DNA of 10,316 nt from Acidobacteriaceae bacterium (GTDB lineage: Bacteria > Acidobacteriota > Terriglobia > Terriglobales > Acidobacteriaceae): the NCBI GenBank assembly GCA_003154055.1, contig PMCH01000173.1:4234-14549 (forward strand), written 5' to 3'. This document shows positions 1-7,474 of the stretch, piece by piece. The notes below the pieces were generated by a model. That model was not told where the DNA came from and ran no database searches. It saw only the letters and a program-made list of their open reading frames with translations. Position 1 is the stretch's first letter, and each line of letters opens with the position of its first letter. A program made the position numbers and the translations under genes.

Positions 1-14
1 CGCCGGCTTCAATT

Positions 15-20
15 TAGAAT
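15..20 (+). promoter_or_regulatory. Possible -10 element of the TPR gene
   Basis: TAGAAT matches the sigma-70 -10 consensus at five of six positions and lies 39 bases before the start codon. Any -35 element would fall outside the window, so this stays weak. Confidence 0.25.
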
Positions 21-59
21 TTGGACGTCACAAAAGCGCCGCGCCTCTGGAGATAAGGG

Positions 60-1688
60 ATGCCCGATCTATGGCGAATACTGCTCCCCCTGCTGTTCAT
101 CTTTCCCTCCTCGTCAGCACAAGAAACACACAGCCACAGCGCGCCTGAGAAACTGGGAAAAGTATCATTTCCGATTTCTTGCACACCGGCCGTTCAGGAC
201 CAGTTCAACTGGGGTGTAGCTCTGCTTCACTCCTTCGCTTACACCGCCGCCGAAAATGCATTTCAGGGCGTGGCCGAACTGGATCCGCCGTGCGCGATGG
301 CACATTGGGGGATGGCCATGGCGTACTTTCACCAGCTTTGGGAGCCGCCCATCGTGCCCGCGACAATGTCGATAGCGCAAAAGGAAATCCAGCGGGCACG
401 GCAACTCGGGACGGGCTCCGCACGCGAGCGCCAGTTCATCCAAGCGCTGGGCTTCATCTATCAGGACGCTGCCACCATTCCGTACCGCGCGCGAGCATTA
501 AACTACGAGCACGCGATGAACAATCTCGCTTCTGAAAACAGGAAAGATGTCGAAGCCCAGGTGTTTTACGCGCTCGCACTCCTGGCAAACGCATCTCCCG
601 CCGACAAGACGCATGCGAAGCAGAAACAGGCGGCTGATCTGCTTGAGCCGCTTAATCGCACCGACCCGCAACACCCCGGAGTCCCGCACTACCTCATCCA
701 TGCTTACGACAATGCGGAACTCGCACCAAGAGGCCTCGCTGCGGCAAGAGCGTACTCCCGGATTGCACCCTCCGCGCCGCACGCGTTACACATGCCATCG
801 CACATATTCACGCGACTCGGCTTATGGGAGGACTCCATCGCTTCCAACCTCGCAGCAAGGGAAGCGGCACACCAGCAGGGCGACACGGGTGAAGAGCTGC
901 ACGCCATGGATTACCTGGTATATGCCTATCTGCAGAGTGGACGCGACCAAGACGCGACTCAGGTCATTCAGCAACTTAAGAGCATGCCGAACCTGAACGC
1001 CGTCGATTTCAAGATAGCGTACGCCTCCACCGTGATGCCGGTTCGCTGCATGGTGGAGCGGGGCCAATGGGCCGACGCTGCGGGCATCGTTCCTCCCACA
1101 GGAGCCCCGCCTCATGTTGTCGCAATTGCGGTCTGGGCTCGGGGCCTGGGACTCGCTCGGAGTGGGCGAGCCGCCGCGGCGCGCGCGGAAATTGCCGGAT
1201 TGCGGCAGATCGAAGAGCAGCTTCGCACGTCAGGCAACAACTATTGGGCCACCCAGGTGGGGATTCTGACCCGTGAAGTCATGGCGTGGTCTGCCCAGGC
1301 GGACAAGAAACCCGATGAAGCCGCGGCTTTGATGCGCGCGGCAGCCGATGAGGAGGACGCAATCGAAAAGCTTCCGGTGACACCGGGGCCGGTGGTTCCG
1401 GCCCGCGAACAGCTCGGCTCTTTGCTCCTGGAGCAGAATCACCCTGGTCCAGCGCTGAAAGAATTTGAGACAGCCCTTGCCAATGCCCCCGGGCGGCGCG
1501 GGGCAATGCAGGGCGCGGCGCAGCTGCCGGACTCTCTGGCCAGAAGTAGACTCCACTCTGGTGTCTGCAGGCGGCCATTCCTGCACTTGTCCGGCACGTG
1601 GCTTCGGTTGTCAGGCCCTCACTCAGGCGGGCTTTGCTGCCGCGCCTCGCGGCGTCAGAAGCGCCAGGACGGCCGCTACAACAAATAG
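60..1688 (+). CDS. Secreted TPR-repeat protein, 3' end probably frameshifted
   Basis: This encodes 542 residues as read. Residues 1-20 form a signal peptide (hydrophobic core LLPLLFIF, likely cleavage after PSSSA), so the product is exported. The mature part is almost all alpha-helical, with TPR-like hairpins near residues 44-78, 285-315 and 447-485. The segment around residues 50-95 (FNWGVALLHSF, AHWGMAMAY) is typical of a family of secreted TPR proteins that I know from Acidobacteria-like genomes. No catalytic motif is visible and the function is unknown; a scaffold role is only a guess. The start is supported by GGAG at 49-52, seven bases before ATG. After Gln488 the protein becomes Arg/Cys-rich with no TPR character, and the last codons lie opposite the next gene. 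One added base after 1523 would give A-A-G-L-S-G-Q-K then a stop at 1547-1549, so the true end may be there or further on in a relative. Confidence 0.85.
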   Translation: MPDLWRILLPLLFIFPSSSAQETHSHSAPEKLGKVSFPISCTPAVQDQFNWGVALLHSFAYTAAENAFQGVAELDPPCAMAHWGMAMAYFHQLWEPPIVPATMSIAQKEIQRARQLGTGSARERQFIQALGFIYQDAATIPYRARALNYEHAMNNLASENRKDVEAQVFYALALLANASPADKTHAKQKQAADLLEPLNRTDPQHPGVPHYLIHAYDNAELAPRGLAAARAYSRIAPSAPHALHMPSHIFTRLGLWEDSIASNLAAREAAHQQGDTGEELHAMDYLVYAYLQSGRDQDATQVIQQLKSMPNLNAVDFKIAYASTVMPVRCMVERGQWADAAGIVPPTGAPPHVVAIAVWARGLGLARSGRAAAARAEIAGLRQIEEQLRTSGNNYWATQVGILTREVMAWSAQADKKPDEAAALMRAAADEEDAIEKLPVTPGPVVPAREQLGSLLLEQNHPGPALKEFETALANAPGRRGAMQGAAQLPDSLARSRLHSGVCRRPFLHLSGTWLRLSGPHSGGLCCRASRRQKRQDGRYNK

Positions 1689-2012
1689 CGCGAGGACGTC
1701 GCCCCAAAGGTGTCCCATGTGCTCGGTGTTCGCCAAAGACTGTACGGCCATGATTCCGCCGTGCACAACGCTGGACCACACCGTGAACCAGATGAGGCTC
1801 AAGTGTGCGAGCGGGTTGCGGGACGCCAGCAACAGAAATACCCCCAGCGTCGCGTAGATGCCCAGAATCATCTGCAGATAATCCGAATGCCCCGTGTGCC
1901 ACGACCAACCGGACGGCCAAACAACAGTGAGCGGATAGATCCCCACGGTGAAGATCAGTCCCACCAGCAGCAACGCGATGCGCAAGTATTTGGTGCGATC
2001 AACTCCGGCCAT
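1623..2012 (-). CDS. Small four-helix membrane protein, DUF6632-like
   Basis: This encodes 129 residues. Four hydrophobic helices are evident at about residues 10-31, 45-63, 70-91 and 102-120, with short loops and a small basic tail, so it is an inner-membrane protein. Motifs such as WPSGWSWH (32-39), IYATLGVFLLLASR (52-65) and FTVWSSVVHGGIMA (76-89) match my memory of the DUF6632 family, common as lone small membrane proteins in Acidobacteria and related groups. No function is known. The start at 2012 was chosen because AAGGAG (complement of 2019-2024) sits six bases upstream; a longer frame reaching 2186 lacks such a site and adds an implausible N-terminus. Its 3' end lies opposite the tail of the convergent TPR reading frame. 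It lies 210 bases downstream of the peptidase gene on the same strand, so co-transcription is possible but not shown. Confidence 0.8.
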   Translation of the reverse strand: MAGVDRTKYLRIALLLVGLIFTVGIYPLTVVWPSGWSWHTGHSDYLQMILGIYATLGVFLLLASRNPLAHLSLIWFTVWSSVVHGGIMAVQSLANTEHMGHLWGDVLALFVVAAVLALLTPRGAAAKPA

Positions 2013-2018
2013 GTCTTT

Positions 2019-2024
2019 CTCCTT
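2019..2024 (-). promoter_or_regulatory. Ribosome binding site deciding the DUF6632-like start
   Basis: AAGGAG on the minus strand, six bases before ATG at 2012. It supports the short form over the extension to 2186. Confidence 0.7.
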
Positions 2025-2146
2025 GAGGCTTGGGATGGAACTGCGGCTCTCGGTTTTCCGCCAGGGAGTAGCGAGGGCCCAGACAGCATAGCAAAGGAGT
2101 CCCATTCCTGGCTTCCGATTGAATGGTAGGACGCTCCAGGCCAAGC

Positions 2147-2174
2147 GGCGAAGGGCTGGTCCAGGCACTTCGCC
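2147..2174. repeat. Inverted repeat after the peptidase gene
   Basis: GGCGAAG (2147-2153) and CTTCGCC (2168-2174) form a perfect 7-bp stem around a 14-base loop. It directly adjoins GCCCG-CCC-CGGGC (2172-2184), a second small hairpin. It could stabilise or attenuate the peptidase transcript, but the lack of a T-tract argues against an intrinsic terminator. Confidence 0.4.
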
Positions 2175-2222
2175 CGCCCCGGGCAAACCGCGCCTGGAAA
2201 CCAGTTCTATCGTTCTCCCGGG

Positions 2223-3674
2223 TCAGGGTTTCCACACCCCCACATGCTCCAGTAGCTCGTTAAGCTTCGCATCTTTGAGGATCTCGCCCACCGCGGCGTG
2301 GTCGATGTGCGGGGCAATGGGCTTGTCGCTTTGCGCGACAGCATAGGCCGTCACGGCTACGATCACCGTCCCTGCTTTGAAGTCGACGACATCCACTTTG
2401 TCGAACGTATCGCTCGCCTTGTGGTGAATTTCAAAATACTTAGAAAAGTCCACATACAGATCCAGCGCCGGAACTCCAACGAGCATGAAAGGGCCGTGGT
2501 CCGTATCGTAGGTGGTTTCCATCGAAAGATCTCCGCCGCCGATATCTTTCAGCAGGCCATCGCTCCAGGGCTGCATGGCTGCTTTCAGATCCTTACGGCC
2601 TTCGACTTTCCAGCCCTTGGGATGTCCCGCGCCATTGTCGCTGTTCAGCACGGCCACGCAGTTCTTCAACTCATCTTTGTGTGCAAGCGTGTAGGCGTAG
2701 GAGCCGAGCAGGCCCTCTTCTTCTCCGCCCCAGAGGGCAAAGCGCACACTCCGCCGCGGAGCTTTGCCCAACGACGACAGCGCGCGCGCAACCTCAAGTA
2801 CGCTGACCGTGCCGGTGCCGTTATCCTGCGCGCCGGTGCCGAAGTCCCATGAATCGAGATGAGCGCCGATCAGAATCCATTCCTCCGGACGCTCGCTGCC
2901 GCGCATTTCCGCGAGCACGTTGTTGACCTGCGTCTCTCCGGAGGTCCTGTTCTCGATCGCGAACTGGATGGTGACCGGCCCCTGCTCCAGCAGTCTCTGA
3001 ATCAGCTTGCCGTCTTCCATGCCCACTTCCGCCGCCGGCAGAGGAAGCATCCTGGCGCCCCACAGCATATCGTGCGCGTTCAAAACGTTGTTTTTCTCGC
3101 GGTCGGACATGATCACCCCCAGTACGCCCGCCTTTTGAAACACTCCCCACGCCAAATCAAGTTTCGGCAGGGCCTTCGCGAATCCCTCCGCAAAAATCCT
3201 GGTGGAGTCGAGGAATACAATCTTGCCGCGCAGTTGCTCGGTTTGCTTCAGTGCGTCACCGGATACGTCCGAGATCAGGACGACCGCGCCCTGCACTCCC
3301 CCAGCCGGTGTGGAAGGTGACCAGCCCAGCGACCCGACGCTCAAAGGCCGGGGAAGCGGAGTGAGCAGCGCGCCGCTGGCAGTTCCCCGCTGCCATCCCG
3401 CCGGGATGGTGAATGGCTCCAGCCGCACGTTCTGAATTCCATAGCTGCGGAACTTCGCAGCCGCCCACTCGGCCGCATGGTTGTAGGCAGGCGTGCCCGT
3501 GACCCGTCCGCCGAAGCCGTCGGAGAGTTCGCGCAATGTGGCCATCGAAGGCCCGGTGTAGACGGAAGCGGCGAGCCGGTCGGTCACCGGCTTCATATCC
3601 GCGGGCGGTTGTGCCCAGACGATTGCGGGAATCGAACAACACCACAACAGCACCAACGCGCGACGCACGGTCAT
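2223..3674 (-). CDS. Secreted M28-family zinc metallopeptidase with PA domain
   Basis: This encodes 483 residues. A signal peptide ends near residue 21 (IPAIVWA-Q), so the enzyme acts in the periplasm or outside the cell. Residues about 125-240 look like the PA insert typical of carboxypeptidase Q-like M28 enzymes. The catalytic domain shows the co-catalytic di-zinc set: His272 (GAHLDSWD), bridging Asp284 (AQDNGTG), general base Glu318 and ligand Glu319 (GGEEEGLLGS), Asp346 (NSDNGAG) and His418 (HHKASDTFD). All ligands are present, so it should be active as an aminopeptidase or dipeptidase; the substrate cannot be read from sequence. The start at 3674 is chosen for its strong Shine-Dalgarno sequence and because it begins directly with the signal peptide; a start at 3725 would add 17 residues before it. 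It is divergent from lptFG. Confidence 0.92.
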   Translation of the reverse strand: MTVRRALVLLWCCSIPAIVWAQPPADMKPVTDRLAASVYTGPSMATLRELSDGFGGRVTGTPAYNHAAEWAAAKFRSYGIQNVRLEPFTIPAGWQRGTASGALLTPLPRPLSVGSLGWSPSTPAGGVQGAVVLISDVSGDALKQTEQLRGKIVFLDSTRIFAEGFAKALPKLDLAWGVFQKAGVLGVIMSDREKNNVLNAHDMLWGARMLPLPAAEVGMEDGKLIQRLLEQGPVTIQFAIENRTSGETQVNNVLAEMRGSERPEEWILIGAHLDSWDFGTGAQDNGTGTVSVLEVARALSSLGKAPRRSVRFALWGGEEEGLLGSYAYTLAHKDELKNCVAVLNSDNGAGHPKGWKVEGRKDLKAAMQPWSDGLLKDIGGGDLSMETTYDTDHGPFMLVGVPALDLYVDFSKYFEIHHKASDTFDKVDVVDFKAGTVIVAVTAYAVAQSDKPIAPHIDHAAVGEILKDAKLNELLEHVGVWKP

Positions 3675-3676
3675 TT

Positions 3677-3683
3677 CTCCTCC
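3677..3683 (-). promoter_or_regulatory. Ribosome binding site deciding the M28 start
   Basis: GGAGGAG on the minus strand lies two bases before ATG at 3674 (the GGAGG core is four bases away). The spacing is short but the match is strong, and the upstream ATG at 3725 has no comparable site. Confidence 0.6.
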
Positions 3684-3776
3684 GGGGAACATGGCGTAGA
3701 GCAAATCATGAAGCGAATCCGGCATTGTCTATGAACCTGCCCTGCAAATGCAATCCTCTCCCGCCACGGTTCCCCA

Positions 3777-3785
3777 TGCTAGACT
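3777..3785 (+). promoter_or_regulatory. Possible extended -10 element of lptFG
   Basis: TGC-TAGACT resembles an extended -10 (TGn-TATAAT; four of six hexamer matches plus TG). It would place transcription start near 3792, just ahead of the ATG at 3809 and after the alternative ATG at 3776. No good -35 is visible, so this is tentative. Confidence 0.25.
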
Positions 3786-3808
3786 CGCAGAGACTTGGCA
3801 GCTCGCGG

Positions 3809-6139
3809 ATGCGCATCCTTACCCGATACATACTGGGCGAAGTTATCTCGCACGCTCTGATCGGCGCGGCGGTCTTTACTTTCGTTCTTTTCACCCGCGA
3901 TCTCGGACGCATCCTCGAGTTAGTCGTTCGCAACAGTGCCCCGCTGCCCAGCGTCGCCCAGGTCTTCCTCTACAGTGTTCCCGTGGCCCTGACCTACACC
4001 ATTCCCATGGGGGTGCTGGTCGGAATCCTGATTGGGCTGAGCCGTCTGGCCGCGGACAGCGAAATTACGGCCATGCGCGCCAGCGGCCTGGGCGTCTGGA
4101 CGTTCCTGCGGGTGATCTCGATCTTCGTGGTCGTGGCGTGGATGCTCGCCCTGGTCAACAGCGTCTATCTGGCGCCTCGTTCCCTGGCAGCGCTCGGCGA
4201 TCTGCAGGACCGGCTCAAGGGCTCGCAGGCCTCGTTCGAGATTCAGCCCCGCGTTTTCTATGAAGGCTTCCCCAAAGCCGTGCTCTACGTGCAGGACGTG
4301 AAAGCCGTGTCTGGCGCCGCGCTGTGGAAAGGTGTGTTCCTTGCGGACTTGAGCCAACCGTCTGCCCCCCGCATCACGCTGGCGCGCGAGGGCATCCTGG
4401 TCAGCCAGGGGCCCGACACACTGGACCTGCATCTGTCGAGCGGGTCCACCCACGAAACCAACTCCAAGAATGCGGACCAGTACCAGATCTCAACCTTCCA
4501 GACAACCGACATTCCCATCCGCGTGCCCGCTGCCCAGAATGGCCAGGAGCACGAACCGGCGTCCGTGGGTGAGATGAAAGTGTCGGACCTGCGTCACCTC
4601 GCGAATACGGCCACTCCGGCCATGCAACGGTGGGCGCTGATCGAATACCACCGCCGGTTCGCGCTGCCGACCGCCTGCATTGTGCTCGCTCTGGTCGGCA
4701 TTCCGCTGGGACTTTCCGCCAAGCGCGGCGGCAAGTCCACTGGATTTGTCCTGACGATCCTGCTGGTATTTCTTTACTATTCGTTCTCCCTGATCGGAGT
4801 CTCACTGGCTCGGCAGGGGCGGGTATCGCCGGGGATTGGCGTCTGGATGGCGGACGTTGCGTTTCTGATGGGAGGCGCTTTTCTATTGTGGATGTCGGAG
4901 CGCCGGCCCATGGATCTCACCAGCTTGCGCACCTGGCTCAGGATGCCCAAGCTGGCTGTCCTGAAGGGCGGACCGTCGCTTCGCGCCCGGCGCGAGAGCA
5001 CTGCGGAGCGCCTTTCCCGGCGCTGGCGTTTATTCAATATCCATTTTCCAACCATCCTCGACGACTACGTGTTGCGCGACTTCGCGCTCTACCTGGCGAT
5101 GATCGCGGGCACTTTCGTGATGCTGCTGTTGCTGTTCACTCTGTTTGAGTTACTCAGCGACATCTGGCGCAATGGCGTGTCGACCATCACGGTCGTTGAG
5201 TATCTCCTCAATGTGACGCCCTATTTCCTCTACTTCCCCATCGCGCCTTTGAGCATGCTGCTGGCCACGCTCATAACGTTCGGACTGCTGCAGCGCTCCA
5301 ACGAGATCACCGCCATCAAGGCCACCGGGATCAGCCTGTACCGGATCATCGTGCCCGTGCTGGTGGCGGCCGCGGTGGTGGCGGTCGCGCTTTTTCTCTC
5401 CGACCAGTTGTATCTTCCCTATACCAACAAGCGCCAGGACGCTCTCCGCAATCTGATCAAGGGCAAACCAGCGCAGACCTACCTGCGTCCCGACCGCAAG
5501 TGGATCTTCGGCCAGCATTCCGATATTTACTATTACCAGTTCTTCGATTCCGACCGCGACGTGTTTGGCGGAATCTCGGTCTTCGAGTTCGACCCGCACA
5601 CCTTCCAGATCACCCGCCGGGTGACCGCGGAACGGGCACACTGGTCGAACCAGTTGGGACGGTGGCTGTACGAGCAAGGCTGGGAACGCAGCTTGAACGG
5701 CGCGGCCATCGAGAGCTATCGCCAGTTCGATGTGGCGACCTTTCCGGAACTGGCCGAGCAGCCCGCCTACTTCAAGAAGGAAATCAAGCAATCCTCGGAG
5801 ATGAGCTACGAGGAGTTGCGCGCCTACATTCATGACCTGGAGCAGAGCGGCTTCGACGTGGTGCGACTACGGGTGCAATTACAGAAGAAGATTGCCTATC
5901 CCCTGATCACGCTGGTGATGGCCGTTCTAGCCATCCCCTTTGCTCTGACCGCGGGCAAGCGCGGGGCGGTCGCGGGCATTGCCACGGCGATTGGGATCGG
6001 GGTGTTTTACTGGGTCATCTCGGGTCTGTTCGAAGCCATGGGCAACCTGAGCCAGTTGCCCCCGGCGGTTGCGGCCTGGTCTCCAGATCTGGTCTTCGCA
6101 TTCATTGGAGGGTATCTCATCCTCCGGATACCGACCTGA
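3809..6139 (+). CDS. lptFG: Fused LptF-LptG LPS-export ABC permease
   Basis: This encodes 776 residues, about twice one LptF or LptG chain, and reads as two tandem YjgP/YjgQ domains. Half 1 (about 1-365) has helices near 9-28, 50-78, 97-120, 283-302, 311-333 and 342-362 around a periplasmic beta-rich domain (about 125-275). A basic cytosolic linker (about 366-415) follows. Half 2 (about 416-776) has helices near 422-448, 463-494, 509-532, 693-713, 717-740 and 757-774 around a second periplasmic domain. Each half has the coupling-helix motif that contacts LptB: SEITAMRASGLG (84-95) and NEITAIKATGIS (498-509). In the known pathway LptB2FG extracts LPS from the inner membrane and passes it to LptC, LptA and LptDE. 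No lptB, lptC or lptA gene is in the window. The start is set at MRILTRYILGE by homology. In-frame ATGs at 3731 and 3776 also lack ribosome binding sites. Confidence 0.9.
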   Translation: MRILTRYILGEVISHALIGAAVFTFVLFTRDLGRILELVVRNSAPLPSVAQVFLYSVPVALTYTIPMGVLVGILIGLSRLAADSEITAMRASGLGVWTFLRVISIFVVVAWMLALVNSVYLAPRSLAALGDLQDRLKGSQASFEIQPRVFYEGFPKAVLYVQDVKAVSGAALWKGVFLADLSQPSAPRITLAREGILVSQGPDTLDLHLSSGSTHETNSKNADQYQISTFQTTDIPIRVPAAQNGQEHEPASVGEMKVSDLRHLANTATPAMQRWALIEYHRRFALPTACIVLALVGIPLGLSAKRGGKSTGFVLTILLVFLYYSFSLIGVSLARQGRVSPGIGVWMADVAFLMGGAFLLWMSERRPMDLTSLRTWLRMPKLAVLKGGPSLRARRESTAERLSRRWRLFNIHFPTILDDYVLRDFALYLAMIAGTFVMLLLLFTLFELLSDIWRNGVSTITVVEYLLNVTPYFLYFPIAPLSMLLATLITFGLLQRSNEITAIKATGISLYRIIVPVLVAAAVVAVALFLSDQLYLPYTNKRQDALRNLIKGKPAQTYLRPDRKWIFGQHSDIYYYQFFDSDRDVFGGISVFEFDPHTFQITRRVTAERAHWSNQLGRWLYEQGWERSLNGAAIESYRQFDVATFPELAEQPAYFKKEIKQSSEMSYEELRAYIHDLEQSGFDVVRLRVQLQKKIAYPLITLVMAVLAIPFALTAGKRGAVAGIATAIGIGVFYWVISGLFEAMGNLSQLPPAVAAWSPDLVFAFIGGYLILRIPT

Positions 6140-6148
6140 GATCTGCCC

Positions 6149-7387
6149 CTACTTCGCTGCCAGTCCAGCGGGCTGCGCGGCACTGGTCACCGTAGCCGAA
6201 GTACTCAGGGCGCCATTGAGCGTGCTCACCTTAAATCCCGAGATATTGTCTGAACCGCTGTTGGAGACGTAAACAAACTCCCCGTTGGGGTGAATCGTCA
6301 GGGCCACGGGATTGGATCCGGTGGAAACCGTCGCCGGACTGAGCGCGGTCAGACCTCCCGTCGTCTGATTGATGCGGAAGCCGGAAACCGAGTTCGAATT
6401 CCGGTTCACGACATACAGGAAATTCTTGGTGGGGTCCACGGTTATCGCAACCGGGTCTTGCCCGACCGAGACCGGAGAGCCGACCAGGGTCATTCTTGCG
6501 ATGTCGACATCCGGTTGGGTGCAGTTCGCATTCACCTCCGTGCATACCTGGAATATGTCCACGTTGTTGGTCGTAACGTTGGTGACATAGACGAAGAGGC
6601 CGGCAGCGCCACCCACGGGAGCGAGGTTGACCGCCAGAACCGCACCCGGATCGGATGAGGTGGATATGCGAGAGGCGGTGAATTCCGTCGCGATCCCCGA
6701 ACCGTCCACGCTGTACTCGCTCAACGTATTGTCGTTCGTGCCTGCCAGATCCTGGTTGCTGGTCACGTAAAGCAAAAGTCCACTCGGGCCGGTTCCAGCT
6801 GCAACCGAGGTTGGAACCCGAGAAAGATCTTTCTTGCTCAGCAAAGTGACGGCGGTTGACCCGGGCTGGGTGCCAAATATGACGAGCTGCGGGGATACCA
6901 CGAAACCATCATTCTGATTCCCCTGCGTGACGACGAAAAGAAAGTTGCCCGTCGCATCCCGCGTCATGGTCCTGGCCATGTCGTTGGGCAGGAACGCGTC
7001 GAGAGCCGCGGTCAGGTCTCCTGCTTCGCTCAGTTTCCCGTTCGCGCCCACGGTGTAGCCATAGATCGACGGTTTCACCGCGTTGGCTGGATTGTTCAAG
7101 TCAAACAATCCCTGATTGAGAACGAACACGCTCACGCCTGTGGGATCCATGACGACCGACAACGGGAATCCGCAAGGAGCGGTTTTACAGGTACTCGCCG
7201 TCGTATTGATCTGCGACAACTTGCCGTTGCCCAGATCGATCGCGTAGGTGCCCACCGTGGAAGCGCCCTGGCTGGCCACGAACAGCACGCCGGCCGGACG
7301 CGAGTTGGAACTGCCACAGTTGAGCAGAAACAGGCTCAATCCCAGTAACGAAACGAACGCCATCAACCCGCGTATTTTCTTCAACAT
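6149..7387 (-). CDS. Beta-propeller (lactonase/YncE-like) exported lipoprotein
   Basis: This encodes 412 residues. The N-terminus has Lys-Lys, a hydrophobic stretch and LLNC at 21-24; Cys24 may be lipidated, though Asn before Cys is unusual for a lipobox. The rest is a repeat protein with the pattern DP-x-G-x-F-(V/L)-Y-V-x-N, seen near residues 33-50, 77-91, 139-155, 199-212, 263-279, 311-350 and 359-396, matching a seven-bladed propeller. The last two blades are close copies (PVAITVDPT and PVALTIHPN). Cys67/Cys72 and Cys282/Cys289 could form disulfides. It resembles the 6-phosphogluconolactonase-like propeller family, but an exported protein is unlikely to do that cytosolic reaction, and a binding or surface role is inferred. 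The start at 7387 has GGGAG five bases upstream, better than the ATG at 7420. It lies 87 bases after the kinase gene and ends 9 bases from lptFG. Confidence 0.85.
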   Translation of the reverse strand: MLKKIRGLMAFVSLLGLSLFLLNCGSSNSRPAGVLFVASQGASTVGTYAIDLGNGKLSQINTTASTCKTAPCGFPLSVVMDPTGVSVFVLNQGLFDLNNPANAVKPSIYGYTVGANGKLSEAGDLTAALDAFLPNDMARTMTRDATGNFLFVVTQGNQNDGFVVSPQLVIFGTQPGSTAVTLLSKKDLSRVPTSVAAGTGPSGLLLYVTSNQDLAGTNDNTLSEYSVDGSGIATEFTASRISTSSDPGAVLAVNLAPVGGAAGLFVYVTNVTTNNVDIFQVCTEVNANCTQPDVDIARMTLVGSPVSVGQDPVAITVDPTKNFLYVVNRNSNSVSGFRINQTTGGLTALSPATVSTGSNPVALTIHPNGEFVYVSNSGSDNISGFKVSTLNGALSTSATVTSAAQPAGLAAK

Positions 7388-7392
7388 CAGCT

Positions 7393-7397
7393 CTCCC
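7393..7397 (-). promoter_or_regulatory. Ribosome binding site deciding the propeller start
   Basis: GGGAG on the minus strand, five bases before ATG at 7387. It lies inside the longer frame that would begin at 7420 and favours the shorter protein, which starts directly with a signal sequence. Confidence 0.5.
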
Positions 7398-7474
7398 AGC
7401 CGCTTCCCGTTCACAGGCATTTCCCGGCTTGTGATTGCGGAGATCGAAGCCCCTGGCTGAAACGTCTTAGTGTA

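Larger units (their letters stand above)
2013..2222 (-). other. Intergenic region between peptidase and DUF6632-like gene
   Basis: These 210 bases hold no convincing gene. On the minus strand TGC-TATGCT (complement of 2085-2093) resembles an extended -10 element for the small membrane gene, with no clear -35. Two inverted repeats lie in the peptidase-proximal part (2147-2174 and 2172-2184). Neither is followed by a T-run on the minus strand. Confidence 0.4.

Noticed and set aside
1639..1653. Hairpin GCCGCG-CCT-CGCGGC as a bidirectional terminator between convergent genes
   Set aside because: It lies inside the coding end of the DUF6632-like gene and has no T-tract on either strand.
1465..1857. 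130-residue plus-strand frame that might continue the TPR protein
   Set aside because: Past 1525 its sequence is Cys/Ala/Arg-rich with no TPR pattern, and it runs deep into the opposite-strand membrane gene. It does not rescue the TPR C-terminus.
1279..1920. 213-residue minus-strand open frame
   Set aside because: It lies across the TPR gene and the small membrane gene in another frame, with Arg/Ala/Pro-rich composition and no recognisable domain. It is a shadow frame of GC-rich DNA.
3536..3808. N-terminal extension of the LptFG frame by up to 91 residues
   Set aside because: It is Arg/Pro-rich and runs opposite the start of the peptidase gene, with no membrane or permease character. The homologous region begins at MRILTRYILGE.
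5150..5833. 227-residue frame opposite the second half of lptFG
   Set aside because: It is fully inside a well-supported membrane protein gene. Its hydrophilic GH-rich sequence is the usual antisense image of that gene.
6140..6148. Shared terminator between lptFG and the propeller gene
   Set aside because: Only nine bases separate the two stops and no stem with T-tract is seen at the junction.
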